A stretch of DNA of 64,000 bases from Numida meleagris (taxonomy: Eukaryota; Chordata; Aves; Galliformes; Numididae), in the NCBI RefSeq assembly GCF_002078875.1, contig NC_034438.1:19995700-20059699 (forward strand). The letters are read 5' to 3'. Positions 26,645-39,205 of the stretch are shown in pieces. The stretch's first letter is position 1, and each line of letters opens with the position of its first letter. Both the position numbers and the translations under genes were made by a program. Below the pieces are notes generated by a model, which was not told the DNA's origin, searched no databases, and saw only the letters and a program-made list of their open reading frames with translations.

Positions 26645-29600
26645 TTTGTTTGTCCAAACAGAGAGGGAGCTCAGCCTCTACTGCAGATCTTTGTCCCACT
26701 CCAGCTGGAAACAGAGGCCTCTTGCAGAGAGAGTGAGGTAGGATGAGGCGGCTGTGGATTGCAGATGGAGCTTGTTCTCAAATTCATGGGTGTAATACAC
26801 ATATTATTTTTTGTCAGCTTTGGTAGTGTGTATGAGATACACAAAGCTGTAATTCTGCTGATATTATATATCTTGAAGTGAACTGCTATTGCTTCTGTAT
26901 ATGTGCATTTCTTCAAAAAATTACAACAGACTTAACAAGTCCAGATACATAAAATTGTTACGAACACTATGTTATTATTTATGTTCCAGCACTGTAAATA
27001 TACCAGTGCACATGTTCATAAAATTACATGATGTATTTAACCCTCCTGACTGATTGGTCCCATGCCCTTTGGAAGCTGACTAATGTCCTTGCTTTTGATA
27101 TATAACTTAACAGTAATACAGGTGCACCCAATAAAATTAAACCGTACCCACGGTAAATATGTTTTCATACTCTTCAAAGATGAAGAAAATATCCAGTACT
27201 TTTGTTTTATATATTTTTTAAACTATTGTCATGTGCAACAATTAAAGTCTTACCTAATGCTGAAGAGTGATGATGGCAGCCTACAGCTTAGTATTCAGGC
27301 TGAGCTGCTCAGCTGTAACAAAGACTTGTTCAAGTGAAGCACAGAGATGGAGAAACGGCATTTCAAAATGAATACATCAAAATGTGAAGAGAGAAATGTT
27401 TCAGAGAAATGAGATGTATCACTCAGGCTCTGACTGGAATGAAATGGGAGGCACTGAGCTGAGGGTGAACGAAAGGGGGAGCTAATAGTGTTTAATGAGA
27501 GGTTTGAAACAGTTTGGAAATTACTCTATAAATGATGTTTTCATTTCTAGACAGTAGTTTAATTATAATTGAAATACTCATAGTATAATGCTGATGGCAG
27601 AGTGTGCTCCAGTAGCAGATGATTTCTGGTAGCACCCTAAGGGACAGCAGCACTAAAATGTGGTACCTTTCACCATATTGTCCATCGCCTCTGATGCCTG
27701 GATTGGGATAGTTTGCTCTGCAGGTATTCAAAGAAGAAGGGAACGCTGAGATAGAATGAGATGTTCAGAAGCAGTTATCACTCAACTTCAGGCAGTTCAA
27801 AGCCATTGATAAGAAAATGGGCATCCTGGAAGCAAATAGATGTATCTTTCATGCTTAAGATCAGATTGCTTAAGCGAAGCTCAATTTTGTTTCATTTATA
27901 AAACAACATGAGAGTAATTAGAGAAATGGAAAACAAAATTAATTCTCACAAAGACTGTTTTTCAGGCTTTCAGGCTTTCAGTCAGAAAGCAAACACAGAC
28001 TTGCACGTATTGAGATCTTTTGATACTCTTTCTGTCATGTGATCTTATTTTTGTATGTATTAGTAGTCAAAATGACTTCAGTTTCTTAGCAGACCGCTGT
28101 TCTGTAATGTAGGAAGTGTCTTATGCTTTATAATTTACATAATAATGACAGTTGATAGCAGCAAACTCTTTTTCTTTGCTTTAACCTCATCATTACTTCT
28201 TGATACATACAGTAACGCTAAAATAAAGAATTTAAAATAATAACATAGTGCATTGTGTTGCTGAGGTAATTGCAAAAATGCCTTCGTAACAGGCCTACTT
28301 GTACACTGCAAACTGAGTACCTTGAATTTTTCTAGAGTTACTAAGGATGGAGGTAAGTTATTTTTCACATTAAGTTGTTTATTTGGTCAGAAAAGTATTT
28401 AGCAAGAAGTATTTGTTGCTTAATGTAGTTTAACAATTTCACCCGTGATTTCCCTGTCATATCTATGAAGAAGTAGAACTTTAGATTTTAAAGAAATGCA
28501 CTTCAAGGTAGTGTCTTAGCACAAGAAATAACTCATATATACAAAGGCTGGCATTACATGAGCTAGACAAAATTATCAAGGTTGTGGAGACATTCAGAGA
28601 AACAGCTCCAGGTTAAATGTCCTCACGAACAATGATCAGCATTGCAGAGAGGTAAATGTTCATGATTAATGTGTAGTGTCCCATTTGGTCTGAAACAAAA
28701 TATACTGCTTTAGCAGCAGTGTGATTGTTTAATAACATGGAGTATTCTGGTGTTTCTTAGTAGTCTAGGGGGACAGGAAAGGTCCTTACTATTACAGAAA
28801 TGTGATGTTGCACTTTATGCCCTGCTGCAGGTGTACTTTATGTTACATGTGTGGTGCATGTGATATTCTCTTCAACCCTACAAAGCTTTAAAGAGGGTTA
28901 AAACTGTGGTGGTGATTTGTTCAAAGTTCATCCCTTATTTCTCAGAGTACAGTGGCTGGAATATGTATTTCAGATTACTAATTTCACCTCTGACATTAAC
29001 CTATTGTTACTGCAGATTAATCTTCATTGAATAACTTCAAAAAGGGCAAGAAATTCCAGCAAAGTGTAGTTCAGGCTCTAGAGTTCTATTCTATCTTGCA
29101 CAAATATCCCACACTGATGCAGCTCCTCCACATTACAGAAATACTGTTCTTGGAATCAGTACTTAGCCTCGTTTTGTTTTTCTTTGGTGGACACATGTTC
29201 TGTTTAGCAGTCTACCTGATCATCCCATCTCTCCACAGTATCTTTATCAGGGAAATGCATGCACAGACTCACAAAGTCTTTTTTCCCAAGCTACCCAGAA
29301 GGGTTACTAATATGGAAGATGCTACATGCACTCAAGAACTTACAATTTTATTAATGATAAGTGGATTCATGCTGCTTGCTCCAGAAACTTGGACCCTTAC
29401 TACTGATCTTTAAAAGTTTAAGGACAACTTGAGCACTGGAATACAGGTTTCAAAGACCATTCCTCCACTTAAGTGGCTCCTTGTTTGGTATTTCTTGCTT
29501 TAATAAATCTCATTCCCCCTACCCCTCAAATGTATTGTTTTCATAGATGATTTGTATTTCTGAACAATGGAACAAAGTGACATAAACAAACATTTGACAT

Positions 29601-32356
29601 CTTTCTCTTATCTTAGGGACAAGTATTTGGCTGAAAACAAAATACTGGAAGGAAGTTTGATTTCCTGAGTGAGAAGTTTAACATAGTTCAACAAAGATCT
29701 GCCAAATAAGGGATGTGTCTCTTTGTTTCATTTTTGAGCACTTAAACTGACTTTTATCATGTGTGGATGAAACTTTCTTAACTTAATGAGCTTGAAAGTC
29801 ACATCAGAAGCTCTGTGAGATGTATCAGAAGAAACATAACCCTAAAATCTGTTTTTTTCTAGCTTTTACATAGGTACCTATTGAGATTCCTGATAGGAAT
29901 CCTGCGTGGATACTCTATTCCCTCTGCATTTATCTCTTTCCAATGCTAGCATAATTAGCAGCAGAGGCCCTATGAAGGCGAAATCAGGCCAAAGGCTATG
30001 CCTTCCAAGCTCCATACAGGCTCATTTTTACAGTCTATTCAACAGTATCTGAAAAGATAGACAAAGAGGAAAATACATGAATTTATCCTCCTAAGTCTTC
30101 TGAAAAAGAGAACTGAGAAGTTCAAAAAAGCACCTCTGCTTCAATTCTGTCACATGATTTGGTATCCTCTGTTTGGTATCCTCTACTAGTACAGATCTTC
30201 TTCCTTCCTTCTCTACCTCACTTTCTGCTTTTCTTCTGTCTCCTTTCAGTGCGACATTTTTGTCAATACTTTGGTGATTCATTCACTCAGACTTCAGCTA
30301 GTTTCTGCTTGACCCACAAGACTTAAGCCAAATGAATGAGTCATTACTTAATCAAGATTTTGTTCTTTTTCCACTCAATTCCGGGGAGTCTGAGGAATGT
30401 CTTTTCTTCTTGTGTAGAGTAATAAAATGGAAAAGGTCCTCTGTAACATTCAGATTCCCATCACATTTTGGCACTGTGAAAAGAGAAAGCCGTAGTAATC
30501 TATCCTATAGGAAACTCATTTTAATGGATGAGATCAAATATTTTTGAAGGGTCATACGTCAAGTATACCAAGAAAAGGTTACCTGTTTGAACTCAGGAAT
30601 TAAAATTATACAACAAATGTGCTCTCCAAAGCCTGTATGTGGGAGGTTAATGGCTTTCCAGATGGAAGACGATGCTACGGGACATTTGAAAGTTATGGAA
30701 GGTACAAAGCTGTTGCCTGTACTGGGTTTCAAAGAGAACTGCATGTATGCTTCGCATATGGTTGTTAAGGGGAAGGAAGTCTACGTGTGCACCTCTGAAA
30801 GAGCAAACGAGATAGTAAGAACCAACAATAACCATGCTTATTCTCCCATTCTTTATTTCTTGTCACTGATCCTTCCCAGCCCCAGAAACTTTTCCAGCTA
30901 GATGTAAGGTTTTTTTCTGGTCTGAGAAGATGACCTGCCTTTGTCATGAGTCCAATATCCTGAGACAGAAGGCTCACAAAAGGAGTCAAGAAATCTCCTT
31001 ATTGTACTCCTAGGCATAAGGAAGTATTTTACCACTGCATTGTACAATTGCTCCTTAACAAACTGCTTTTGTTTCACTTTGTTCACAGTAACAGGAGGTA
31101 ACCAGGAAACTAGACATCAGTGATAATAGCAAAGATATTGTCATTAAGGCTGCTCAAGCTGTGTGGTCTCCCTCACTCAGACCAGATGGTCAATGCTTGC
31201 AGAGCAGTAACTGGGCAAGATAAAGGAGGGATGAAAATCACTAAATTCAGCACCCAAGGAGCCAGTAAGTGAAGTTTGGAGAATAGCTGATGTCTTTGTC
31301 TCCTAGGCGACTGGTGGTCATTTCCCTGTGAGTTCACTGGTGGGCTTCAGGCTGTGGCATGGGTGAAGGGCTGTGTGCGCGCAGCAAGCCGAAAGAGCTG
31401 CCATTAGTCATTAACCTCAGCGAGGTCACATTTGTCTGACAGGAGCCTGATGGCTCCTCTGGGGGTTTGCAGCAGTGGATACAGATTGGCTGATACAATG
31501 TATTCAAAGAGGCATAGTCTTAGGTATTCCCAAGCAAATGGAAAGTAGCTACCTGAACCGCTGGTATTTGATACTACGAACAGGAGATTTAATCTCTAGA
31601 ATGTGATATCAGCAATAAATAGAAGACATTTTTCCAAGATGTTTGCATTCAGATGTCTTCTGAAATGTAGCAAAAGAAACATTAAACCAATGTGAGTTAA
31701 AAGGGAGAGGTCAGATAAAATGGGCAATATACAGGAGGAGAATGGAGATACTTACCACCAGAAAATATCACTGTGAGAAGCAAGAGATGAAGGGCAAAGC
31801 AGGTATCAGCATGACAAATATCAAGGAGAGAACTGTTAGCTGTTGAGAGAGCTGCTCTCTGCCCAGTTGGTGTACAAGGATGGGAAGTAGAAAATTCTTT
31901 CATGGTGTCCTATTTATGGAAGGGATCTTGTGCAAGTATTGCAGAGATGACCAAGGAAAGCTGATGGCTTGTGCTGTGTATGTTATATCCACCACTGTTC
32001 CAGAATAGACAGTAAAAAATGGAGCCTTGCAAAATGAAATCCTGTGCGTCCCATCTGCCCCTGAAGCGGCTGAAGCTATTGCCAGAACTCTGAGCTCTGA
32101 TGGGCATTTCCATGTGGGCAGGCAGACTGTCCTACCACTGAGTAAGCTGCACGCATTTTATGTTCAGACTTTGTCCTTCACCCCCTGTCACATGAATGCC
32201 TTCAAATGTGTCATTACAGCATCTAAAAAGACATCTAACCATGTGATTCTCATTTTGTTTTACTACCTCTCTTGTAATGTGTCTATCTGATAAAAGGTGG
32301 TATCAAATTGATGTACAGATATTGTTTGAGTAAGTTTATTTTGAAAATAGATAAGA

Positions 32357-32377
32357 TTATTTATTATTATTATTACT
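32357..32377. repeat. TTA-type simple repeat
   Basis: A short run of TTA/ATT units. Confidence 0.75.
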
Positions 32378-32494
32378 TATATTAATAGTGTTATTTACTA
32401 TTTATAGAAACTAGTCTTTCATATTCTCCTTTAGTAACCAACAATTCAGGTAAACAAAAGATGACCCATCTCAAACGACAAATACAAAAAAGAA

Positions 32495-33376
32495 ATGAGG
32501 ATAATATATAACCTAGACTTCAGCAAAGCCTTTGACACTGTCTCCCGCAGTATTCTCCTGGAGAAGCTGGCAGCCTGTGGCTTGGACAGGTACACTCTTT
32601 GCTGGGTAAGGAGCTGGCTGGAGGGCCAGGCCCAGAGAGTGGTGGTGAATGGAGTTAAATGCAGCTGGCGACGGGTCACAAGTGGTGTTCCCCAGACGTC
32701 GGTGCTGGAGCCTGTCCTCTTCAATATCTTTATTGATGACCTGGATGAAGGCATTGAGAGCACCCTCAGTAAGTTTGCAGACAACACCCAGCTGGCAGGA
32801 AGTGTTGATCTGCCTGGGGGTAGCGAGGCCCTGCAGAGAGATCTGGACAGGCTGGATCTCTGGGCTGAAGCCAATGGGATGAGGTTCAACAAGACCAAGT
32901 GCCGGGTGCTGCACTTCGGCCTCAACAACCCTAGGCAATGCTACAGGCTTGGGGCAGAGTGGCTGGAAGACTGTGTAGAGGAAATGGACCTGGGAGTATT
33001 GGTCGATGCTCAGCTGAGCGTGAGCCAGCAGTGTGCCCAGGTGGCCAAGAAGGCCAATGGCATCCTGGCTTGTATCAGAAATAGTGTTGCCAGTAGGAGC
33101 AGGGAAGTAATTGTCCCTCTGTACTCAGCACTGGTGAGGCCGCACCTTGAGTACTGTGTCCAGTTTTGGGCCTCCCACTGCAAGAAAGACACTGAGGCCC
33201 TGGAGCATGTTCAGAGGAGGGCAGCGAAGCTGGTGAGGGGTCTGGAGCACAGGCCTTATGAGGAGCGGCTGAGGGAGCTGGGATTGTTCAGTCTGGAGAA
33301 GAGGAGGCTCAGGGGAGACCTTATCGCTCTCTATATCTGTTGGAGGGCAGGTTGCTCGGCAGCACGTAGCTACTGA
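32495..33376 (+). pseudogene. CR1 ORF2 reverse transcriptase, partial, catalytic residue lost
   Basis: A 293-codon open frame covering the CR1 reverse transcriptase palm and downstream region, the enzyme that copies CR1 RNA at the nicked target. Visible blocks in order: [19 protein letters not shown] (RT motif A region), [20 protein letters not shown] (motif B region), FADNTQL (motif C), and [60 protein letters not shown]. Motif C should carry two Asp; here the second is Asn (32783-32785), so the enzyme would be dead even if made. The N-terminal endonuclease is absent and the last codons (from 33338) are LTR sequence, so the stop at 33376 is not native. Confidence 0.93.
33332..33337 (+). repeat. 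Target-site duplication, left copy
   Basis: TATATC directly before the LTR, identical to 33679-33684. Confidence 0.9.
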
Positions 33377-33560
33377 TTTACTAATGATTTACGATGTAAT
33401 CTTAGATGAAAGGGGCAAGTTATACTTGCATGGAATGTGGTGTTTCTAGTAGAGTTCTGTACTTAACAACATGTACTGTACACAAAATTAGCCTGGGTAA
33501 CGGTATTGTTCTCTTATACGCTTGGTCGCATAGACCCTGTATCCCTGGAAGCATAGATGC

Positions 33561-33567
33561 TATATAA
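33561..33567 (+). promoter_or_regulatory. LTR TATA box
   Basis: TATATAA inside the solo LTR, 17 bp before its AATAAA signal. It fits the U3/R promoter layout of a short avian LTR. Whether it still drives transcription is unknown. Confidence 0.65.
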
Positions 33568-33583
33568 GATGGTGTGTTGCTAC

Positions 33584-33589
33584 AATAAA
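33584..33589 (+). promoter_or_regulatory. LTR polyadenylation signal
   Basis: AATAAA within the solo LTR, correctly placed downstream of the TATA box for the R region. Confidence 0.6.
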
Positions 33590-33678
33590 GTTGAAGCTGC
33601 ATATCCTCACATTGAGTGTCAGGCTTCCTGCCCGCCTAGGAGGGTAACCCTGTGGGGAACGTGGGGAGTTTCCCAACA

Positions 33679-33684
33679 TATATC
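33679..33684 (+). repeat. Target-site duplication, right copy
   Basis: TATATC directly after the LTR, identical to 33332-33337. Confidence 0.9.
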
Positions 33685-34013
33685 CACCCGAAGGGAGGTT
33701 GTAGTGAGCTGGGGGTCGGCCTCTTCTCTCTTGTAACTAGTGACAGGACGTGGGGGAATGTCCTCAAGTTGCGCCAGGGTAGATTTAGACTGGACATTAG
33801 GAAATACTACTTTTCTGAAAGAGTGGTCAGGCACTGGAACGGGCTGCCCAGGGAGGTGGTTGAGTCACCGTCCCTGGAGATGTTCAAGAAACATTTAGAT
33901 ATAGCGTTGAGAGACATGGTTTAGTGGGGTTATTGATGGTAGGTGGATGGTTGGACTGGATGATCTTGTAGGTCTTTTCCAATCTAGCATATTCTTTGAT
34001 TCTATGATTCTAT

Positions 34014-37000
34014 ATTTTCATTTACAGAGGGACAGTTATTTCATGTGTATTAATAACTCTTGTACATTTACAGGTAGCATCCTGTTGCAAGTCATTCCTT
34101 TGCTAAATACTTTTAACAGCCTCAGAGTGTCAGCACAGCCCTGGGAGTCCTGTGGAATGAGCAGCTCCAGGTGCAGGTAGCAATATCCAGACTTGAGAGA
34201 AAAATCTATAATAAAGAGATTAAGACTGAAAGGAAATAGGTAAAATTGGATTCAGTAAAATGTCAAGAAAGGTTCAATAGTGTTTTGAGATATTTCCTGG
34301 CAGAAAGCCTTTTCTTCTTCTTCATTTTTTTTTTTTTTTTGAATGTTTGACCTCTATAGTTGCATTGCCATAATCTCTGATTTGCAGAGAGTCACATTCT
34401 CATTGCATGTGTGTTAACTTTCATACAAAATTTTCTTCTCTTCTGGGAGATCCCAGAGAGCATCAGCAAGTAGATGGCAGATCTGAGACACCAGTTTACC
34501 TCTTTTGGATTCCAAGAGCATGAATAACACTGAGCTGCCACTGCTGAAAGACCACTGCTCCTGGGAAGAATGAGGTCTTTTGGAGGATCACATCCAGTGA
34601 CAGGCCTTTGCAGACTGGAAAGAAATCATGGAAGGGTGCATCCCTTTAAGAATAAGGTTGGCACTGCTAACAATATGAAATCCACATAGGGAATCAGCAC
34701 ATCATGAACTCATGGAAGAAGTTCTGCTGCAGGGATTTAGTCAAAGTCATGCTCCAAACTGGGATAAAATCAGCATGAATACATTGGTCATGGCCTGCTT
34801 AGTGCATTGGTGGCTCCTAAATGAGAAAATGGAAACCATATCTTTCGTGGAACTGATGCAGGAACATTTGCCTGAAGGAGATCCGTCTATTAGCATTTTC
34901 CACTCTATCTCTGACATCTAGTAGATTGTGACATTGCTTTCCATGCCTAAATGAAAGAGCAAGATTTAAGTTTTCTCTTTTAAACAAGAATGTAAATAAG
35001 CAGACAACACAGCTTGGAGTCTCTGCACATACAGATAATCCCAGGGCAGACCACACTAATACCAGTAAGAAGAAAATTCTGATTTTTGCAAAAAAACTGA
35101 ATGAAGTCCTCTTAATCTTCCAGGGGTAACTCTAGCACAAAAATATATTTTTAACTGAGATATAATCATATTCAAACCAACAAGATCAAATATGTTTTGC
35201 TATCAGATTGGAATAAATAAATTACATTTCACATATTGAAATCTTTGATACTTCAGCAGTGCTTTTGTTTGAAAATATTTTCTCTCATCCTGTGTGATCA
35301 CAATAGCAAGTTAAATTGCTGAATTATCATTTTCCCACAAAAGGTGCCACTTTTCCTAAAAAAGCTTTAATTAACTGCTTGATCTAGTCACTCATCCTCA
35401 TGTCCTCTGTATTCAAAACTCTTAACCTATTTGTACATCAGCTGTGAAGTAACATATATACCTTGATATAAGAATTTGTTTTAGCAATGCAGACAGAGTA
35501 AGCTGTATTCACTGAATTAGATAAAAAGCACAGAACTGGATGTGTGATAAGAACTATGTTCTGGATGGTCCTGCAATGCAGAGTGCTGAAATACTTGAAT
35601 ACAGAATCACAAGTTGTTCAGTTTCATTTCTAGCTTGAAACAGAAAAAGCACTCAGTGGCATCTGTCTTGCATGGTTATATCTAGAAACCAATGTGCCTC
35701 AGTGGGATGACTCACTTTACAGTTTTTTATAACACCTATTTCAAAACAGCGAACTCAAAGACTTCCTGGGGAGCCCATGACTTTAGCTCCCATTCAAGAC
35801 AACAGAACACGGTTGCAGAGAGGGGAGCATGTTCGCACAGAAGTTAGCAGCTGATGACCACATTATGCTGCACAGGAAGACAGTGCACAGCATCACAGAC
35901 AGACTGTTCTGGCTGGGTTTCTGGCAGTTGGAGGCAGTGGATCAACCACCCAGAATCAGTTTTTATTGCCTTTTCAGGCAATATGGAATTGATCTCACTG
36001 TGGTGAATGCTCTCAGCTTCCAGAATTGCCGTGAGTTGTTTTTGCAGACAGCCAAACTTATAAGTAAAGCAATAATTTCACTTTCTTCTTTTCTTCTTTC
36101 TTCTTTGAGTATCTACTGGTATGCAGACAAAAGCTCAGAACTATACAAAATTCTGCAATAATAATACAGAGATACAGAACCTTGCTCATATGCTAATATA
36201 TGCTCTGTCTTCCAAAGCTATAAAGAGGAAGGAGTACTTCAACTGATTGACTCTGGCTCATTTTCTGCATCTACTTTTTCATATTTTTTATTTTCCTGTC
36301 GTTTTTTTTTTTTTTCCATGCTTGCAGCTACTGTAGACTCCTGTGGGTTGCAACCAGGATTGCCCTCCAAATTCCTCACTGGGTTCGTTTACAGAATTTG
36401 CAGCTTTGAAGCAACACAGTTACGCTCCTGATGTTCCTTCTTTCTGCTGCTTGTGGTCTCCCAAACCTCTGCTCACCTGTCACTTTTGAGAGAAGGGAAG
36501 GAAAAAATCTTCTGATCCTATATCAGCTTAAGAGCAGGAGGTGGGTCAATATTGTCACCTCCAGTTTCTACTTCTTTCAGCTGGGAAGATACAGGTAGAG
36601 TAGGACCTTTAAAACATTATCATCTGAAAAGGTCTTTCTCTTAATTCCTCTGCCAAATGAAAAGACTCCTTGGTTTGTGTGCAGCTTCAGCAAGCTTTCT
36701 CATGCTGTCTTTTAGCAGGGCTGAGCTGCACTGCAGGATCAAAGCTAGAACTTGCTTCTTTAACTGCCTTCCCCCAGACTTCAGCACACATTTCTCATGG
36801 TTGTACGTGATGGGCAGAAATGTGGCTGATGGATCAGTTTAGTATTGCTTTGAAAAAGACAAATGTTCCATCAGAGGAGATGAGACTAAACTGGATCTGA
36901 TCAGTTAGCTGCTGTGATATGAATAGATTATATCAAAATTAAAGAAGTGCATCAAAAGTCAGAAGTCTAGTTCACAGGCAGGGAAGCAATAGAGCTTTGC

Positions 37001-37387
37001 TTCAGTTCCTCCTGCTCTGAGGGATTCTGCATATGCATCATAACCCTGGCTGTCCTTGCCTCAGCAAAAAACTCCAGAACCTTCTATCAAAAAGAAGAAT
37101 AAACTCACAAATCTCCAATGATATTTTTGCCCGTTTTAGAATGTTTTATTGCCACTAATATTATTCAACATACATTGAATGATCTACAACGTTGTTTTTC
37201 TATTCTGGTGTCTAGCTCTCTTTGTCTTTCAGTCCCTTGGGTTTTTTTTATGCTATTGCTATTTCCTAGTGATTTGTTATTCTGCATGAAGGAAACTCCT
37301 CTCTTTTGAACTGAATGTGTCTCCTCTTAAAGCTTCATTGGCTATGCTGAATCAAAGAAATTAGAAACTTTTTCTCATCATTTTTTT
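34014..37387. other. Unclassified non-coding stretch
   Basis: AT-rich DNA with T runs at 34325-34340 and 36302-36315. The 110-codon plus frame at 35829-36161 has no recognisable domain. No element was identified. Confidence 0.5.
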
Positions 37388-37732
37388 TATCATCTCCTTC
37401 TCTTTCATGCATCTTAGTATAGCTTCCAGGAGGATCTGCTCCACGATCTTCCCCACCATAGAATTGAGGCTTACAGGTCAGTAGTTCCCACAGTTGTCCT
37501 TTCTACCCTTCTTAAAAATGGGCGTGACATTGCTTCTTTTCCAGTCACCAGGGACTTCACCTGACTGCCATGACTTTTCAAATATCATTGAGGATGGGTT
37601 AGCAACTGCATCAAGGAATTCCCTCAGGTCTCTGGGAAGCATTTCGTTAGGACCCATAGGCCTATGGATGTTCAGGTTCCTCAGGTGGTTACAAACCTGA
37701 TCTTTGTTTACAGTGGGAGGAGCACTGCTTTG

Positions 37733-38050
37733 TCAGTCCCCACCATCCAATCCTCCACCAGGGCTATGTGAAGAGCAGTTGCCAGTGAAGCCTGAGGAAA
37801 AAAAATTGTTGAGTACCTCAGCCCTCTCCTTGTTCATGGTTACCAGCTTGCTTGAATTTCTCACTAAGGAAGGTATGCCCTCCTGGACTTTCCTTTTCCA
37901 GTTGATGCTCCTATAGAAACCTTTCTTTTTCTTTGCATCCCTTCCCAACTCCACTTCCAGTTGTGCCTTTCTGATCCCATCCCTACACAGCCTAGCAGCA
38001 TCCTTATACCGCTCCCAGGTTACCTGTCCCTGCTTCCACTGCCAGTGCAT
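37733..38050 (-). pseudogene. CR1 ORF2 linker between endonuclease and RT
   Basis: A 105-codon minus frame with the CR1 linker wording WKQGQVTWERYKDAARLCRDG, then KGFYRSINWKRK and EVLNNFFSSGFTG. It lies directly between the endonuclease remnant and the RT start of the same element. Confidence 0.88.
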
Positions 38051-38281
38051 TTTCGTCTTGCTTTCCAGTTAGACCAGCAAGTCCCGGTTCAGCCATACTA
38101 GTTACTTGCCTTCCATACCTGACTTCCTACACCTGGAGGTGGAGAGCTCTTGTGTACTGAGGCAAGCTTCCTTAAAGATCTGCTAGCTCTGCACTGCTTC
38201 ATTGTCCTTGAGGACAGATTCCCAGGGGCTAATTCCCTGATGTGCTGGAATTTTTCATTCTTAAAAATTAGCATCCTAATT

Positions 38282-38929
38282 TTATTCTTTTTCTGTCCCG
38301 TTATCTCCCAAGAGTGTGAATTCCACCACTGCATTGTCACCACAGCCCAGGCAGCCTCCAACCCTGATTTCACCAATTAACTTGTGGTGGTGAGCAACAG
38401 GCCCAGTATTGCACCCCCTGGTGGGTCTGTCTATCACTTGGTTCAGGGAGTCACCCTTGATACATTCCAGGATCCTCCTGGACTGCCTACAGCTTGTTGT
38501 GCTACTTTTCCGGGAGATGTGTGGGTAGTTGAACTCCCCCAGCAGGATGAGAGCCTGCAATTGCAATGCCTCCTGTAGCTGGAGAAAGGCCTCATCAACA
38601 GGCTCTGCTTGATCAGGCAGCATGTTGTAGACACCAACCACAAGGCTCCCTTCGTTGTCTTGGCCTCTAACAGTCACCCATAGGCTTTTGACTTGCTCAT
38701 GGCCATTTTTCAGGGACAACCCTTCATACTCTATTTCTTCCTTGATGTAGACGATGATGCCTCCTCCCATCCTATCTCGCCTGTCCCTTCTGAACAGCTT
38801 GTAGCGGTTGGTAACCACACTCCAGTTGTGGGAATCATCCCTCCAGGTTTCAGTGACTGCAACTACACCATGGTTTTCCAGTAGCTCAGTGACTTCCAAT
38901 TCCTCCTGTTTGTTTCCCAAGCTGCACAC
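38282..38929 (-). pseudogene. CR1 ORF2 endonuclease domain, altered active-site block
   Basis: A 215-codon minus-strand frame spanning most of the CR1 ORF2 endonuclease. Recognisable blocks in order: ELLENHGVVAVTETWRDDSH (the ETW block, with the metal-binding Glu), FRRDRRDRMGGGIIVYIKEE, LWVTVRGQDNEGSLVVGVYN, LILLGEFNYP, and NQVIDRPTRGCNTG. The family's GDFN catalytic block reads GEFN here (38528-38539). The downstream Asp/His blocks near LLGDN and the 'HHKLI' segment are degraded. The frame is otherwise long for a dead copy, but the linker and RT that follow are in other frames and truncated. Confidence 0.92.
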
Positions 38930-39205
38930 ATTGGTGTAGAGGCATTTCAGCTGGGAGCCAGCCTCACTGCCTTCTTAGAGGATAACACCTTAATTCCTTT
39001 GAAGTGTTTCCTTTGATTTTCCCTGTTGCTTTCTCCTATTGCCTCAGCAGTCCCTGGCTCATCGTCACAAGATTTCAAATGTGCTGCAGTGTTGCTAGCA
39101 GCAGGATGAGGGCCCCTGCTAGCACCTTGTCCCTCTAACCTAGTTATGCTCTCCCACATCTCATCATGGGCAGGCTCACTACCAGGCCCTTCCTGCTTTT
39201 GAACC

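Larger units (their letters stand above)
24403..32504. other. Long unclassified non-coding stretch
   Basis: About 8 kb of AT-rich DNA without recognised transposons. It includes a 27-bp imperfect direct duplication at 25987-26046, a pyrimidine-rich tract at 26580-26644 and a TTA repeat at 32357-32377. Open frames of about 130 codons at 29027-29413 and 104 codons at 30587-30901 (plus) lack any family motif I recognise. No splice-flanked exon could be supported. Confidence 0.5.
33338..33678 (+). mobile_element. Solo LTR, ERVK/alpharetrovirus-like, inside a CR1
   Basis: A 341-bp LTR with perfect 6-bp inverted ends, TGTTGG at 33338 and CCAACA ending at 33678. The host hexamer TATATC is duplicated exactly on both sides (33332-33337 and 33679-33684); 6-bp duplications are usual for alpharetroviruses and ERVK-class elements. 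A TATA box (TATATAA, 33561-33567) and a polyadenylation signal (AATAAA, 33584-33589) lie about 20 bp apart, as in compact avian retroviral LTRs. No internal retroviral sequence is present, so recombination between two LTRs has removed the provirus. Intact duplication and ends suggest a fairly young insertion. The family name cannot be given without a library search. Confidence 0.93.
32505..34013 (+). mobile_element. CR1 LINE (RT to 3' end), split by a solo LTR
   Basis: A 5'-truncated CR1, about 1.16 kb once the LTR at 33338-33678 is set aside. It starts inside the reverse transcriptase at [11 protein letters not shown] and runs through the palm, thumb, C-terminal region and 3' UTR to a tail of ATTCTTTG, ATTCTATG and ATTCTAT at 33991-34013. 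The last coding part after the LTR (33685-33924) still reads through [25 protein letters not shown] and a natural stop. The two flanks of the LTR join at consecutive positions of the CR1 consensus, so the LTR insertion is later than this element. Confidence 0.95.

Noticed and set aside
29027..29413. 128-codon plus-strand open frame with hydrophobic stretch
   Set aside because: No family motif; hydrophobic residues follow from T-rich DNA. Not supported as a gene.
30587..30901. 104-codon plus-strand frame that reads rather protein-like
   Set aside because: I could not place it in any family and saw no flanking exon structure; kept out of the gene list.
32446..32938. 160- and 141-codon minus-strand frames
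   Set aside because: They are antisense shadows of the CR1 reverse transcriptase on the plus strand.
35829..36161. 110-codon plus-strand frame
   Set aside because: No motif, and the second half is low-complexity Ser/Leu from a CT-rich run.
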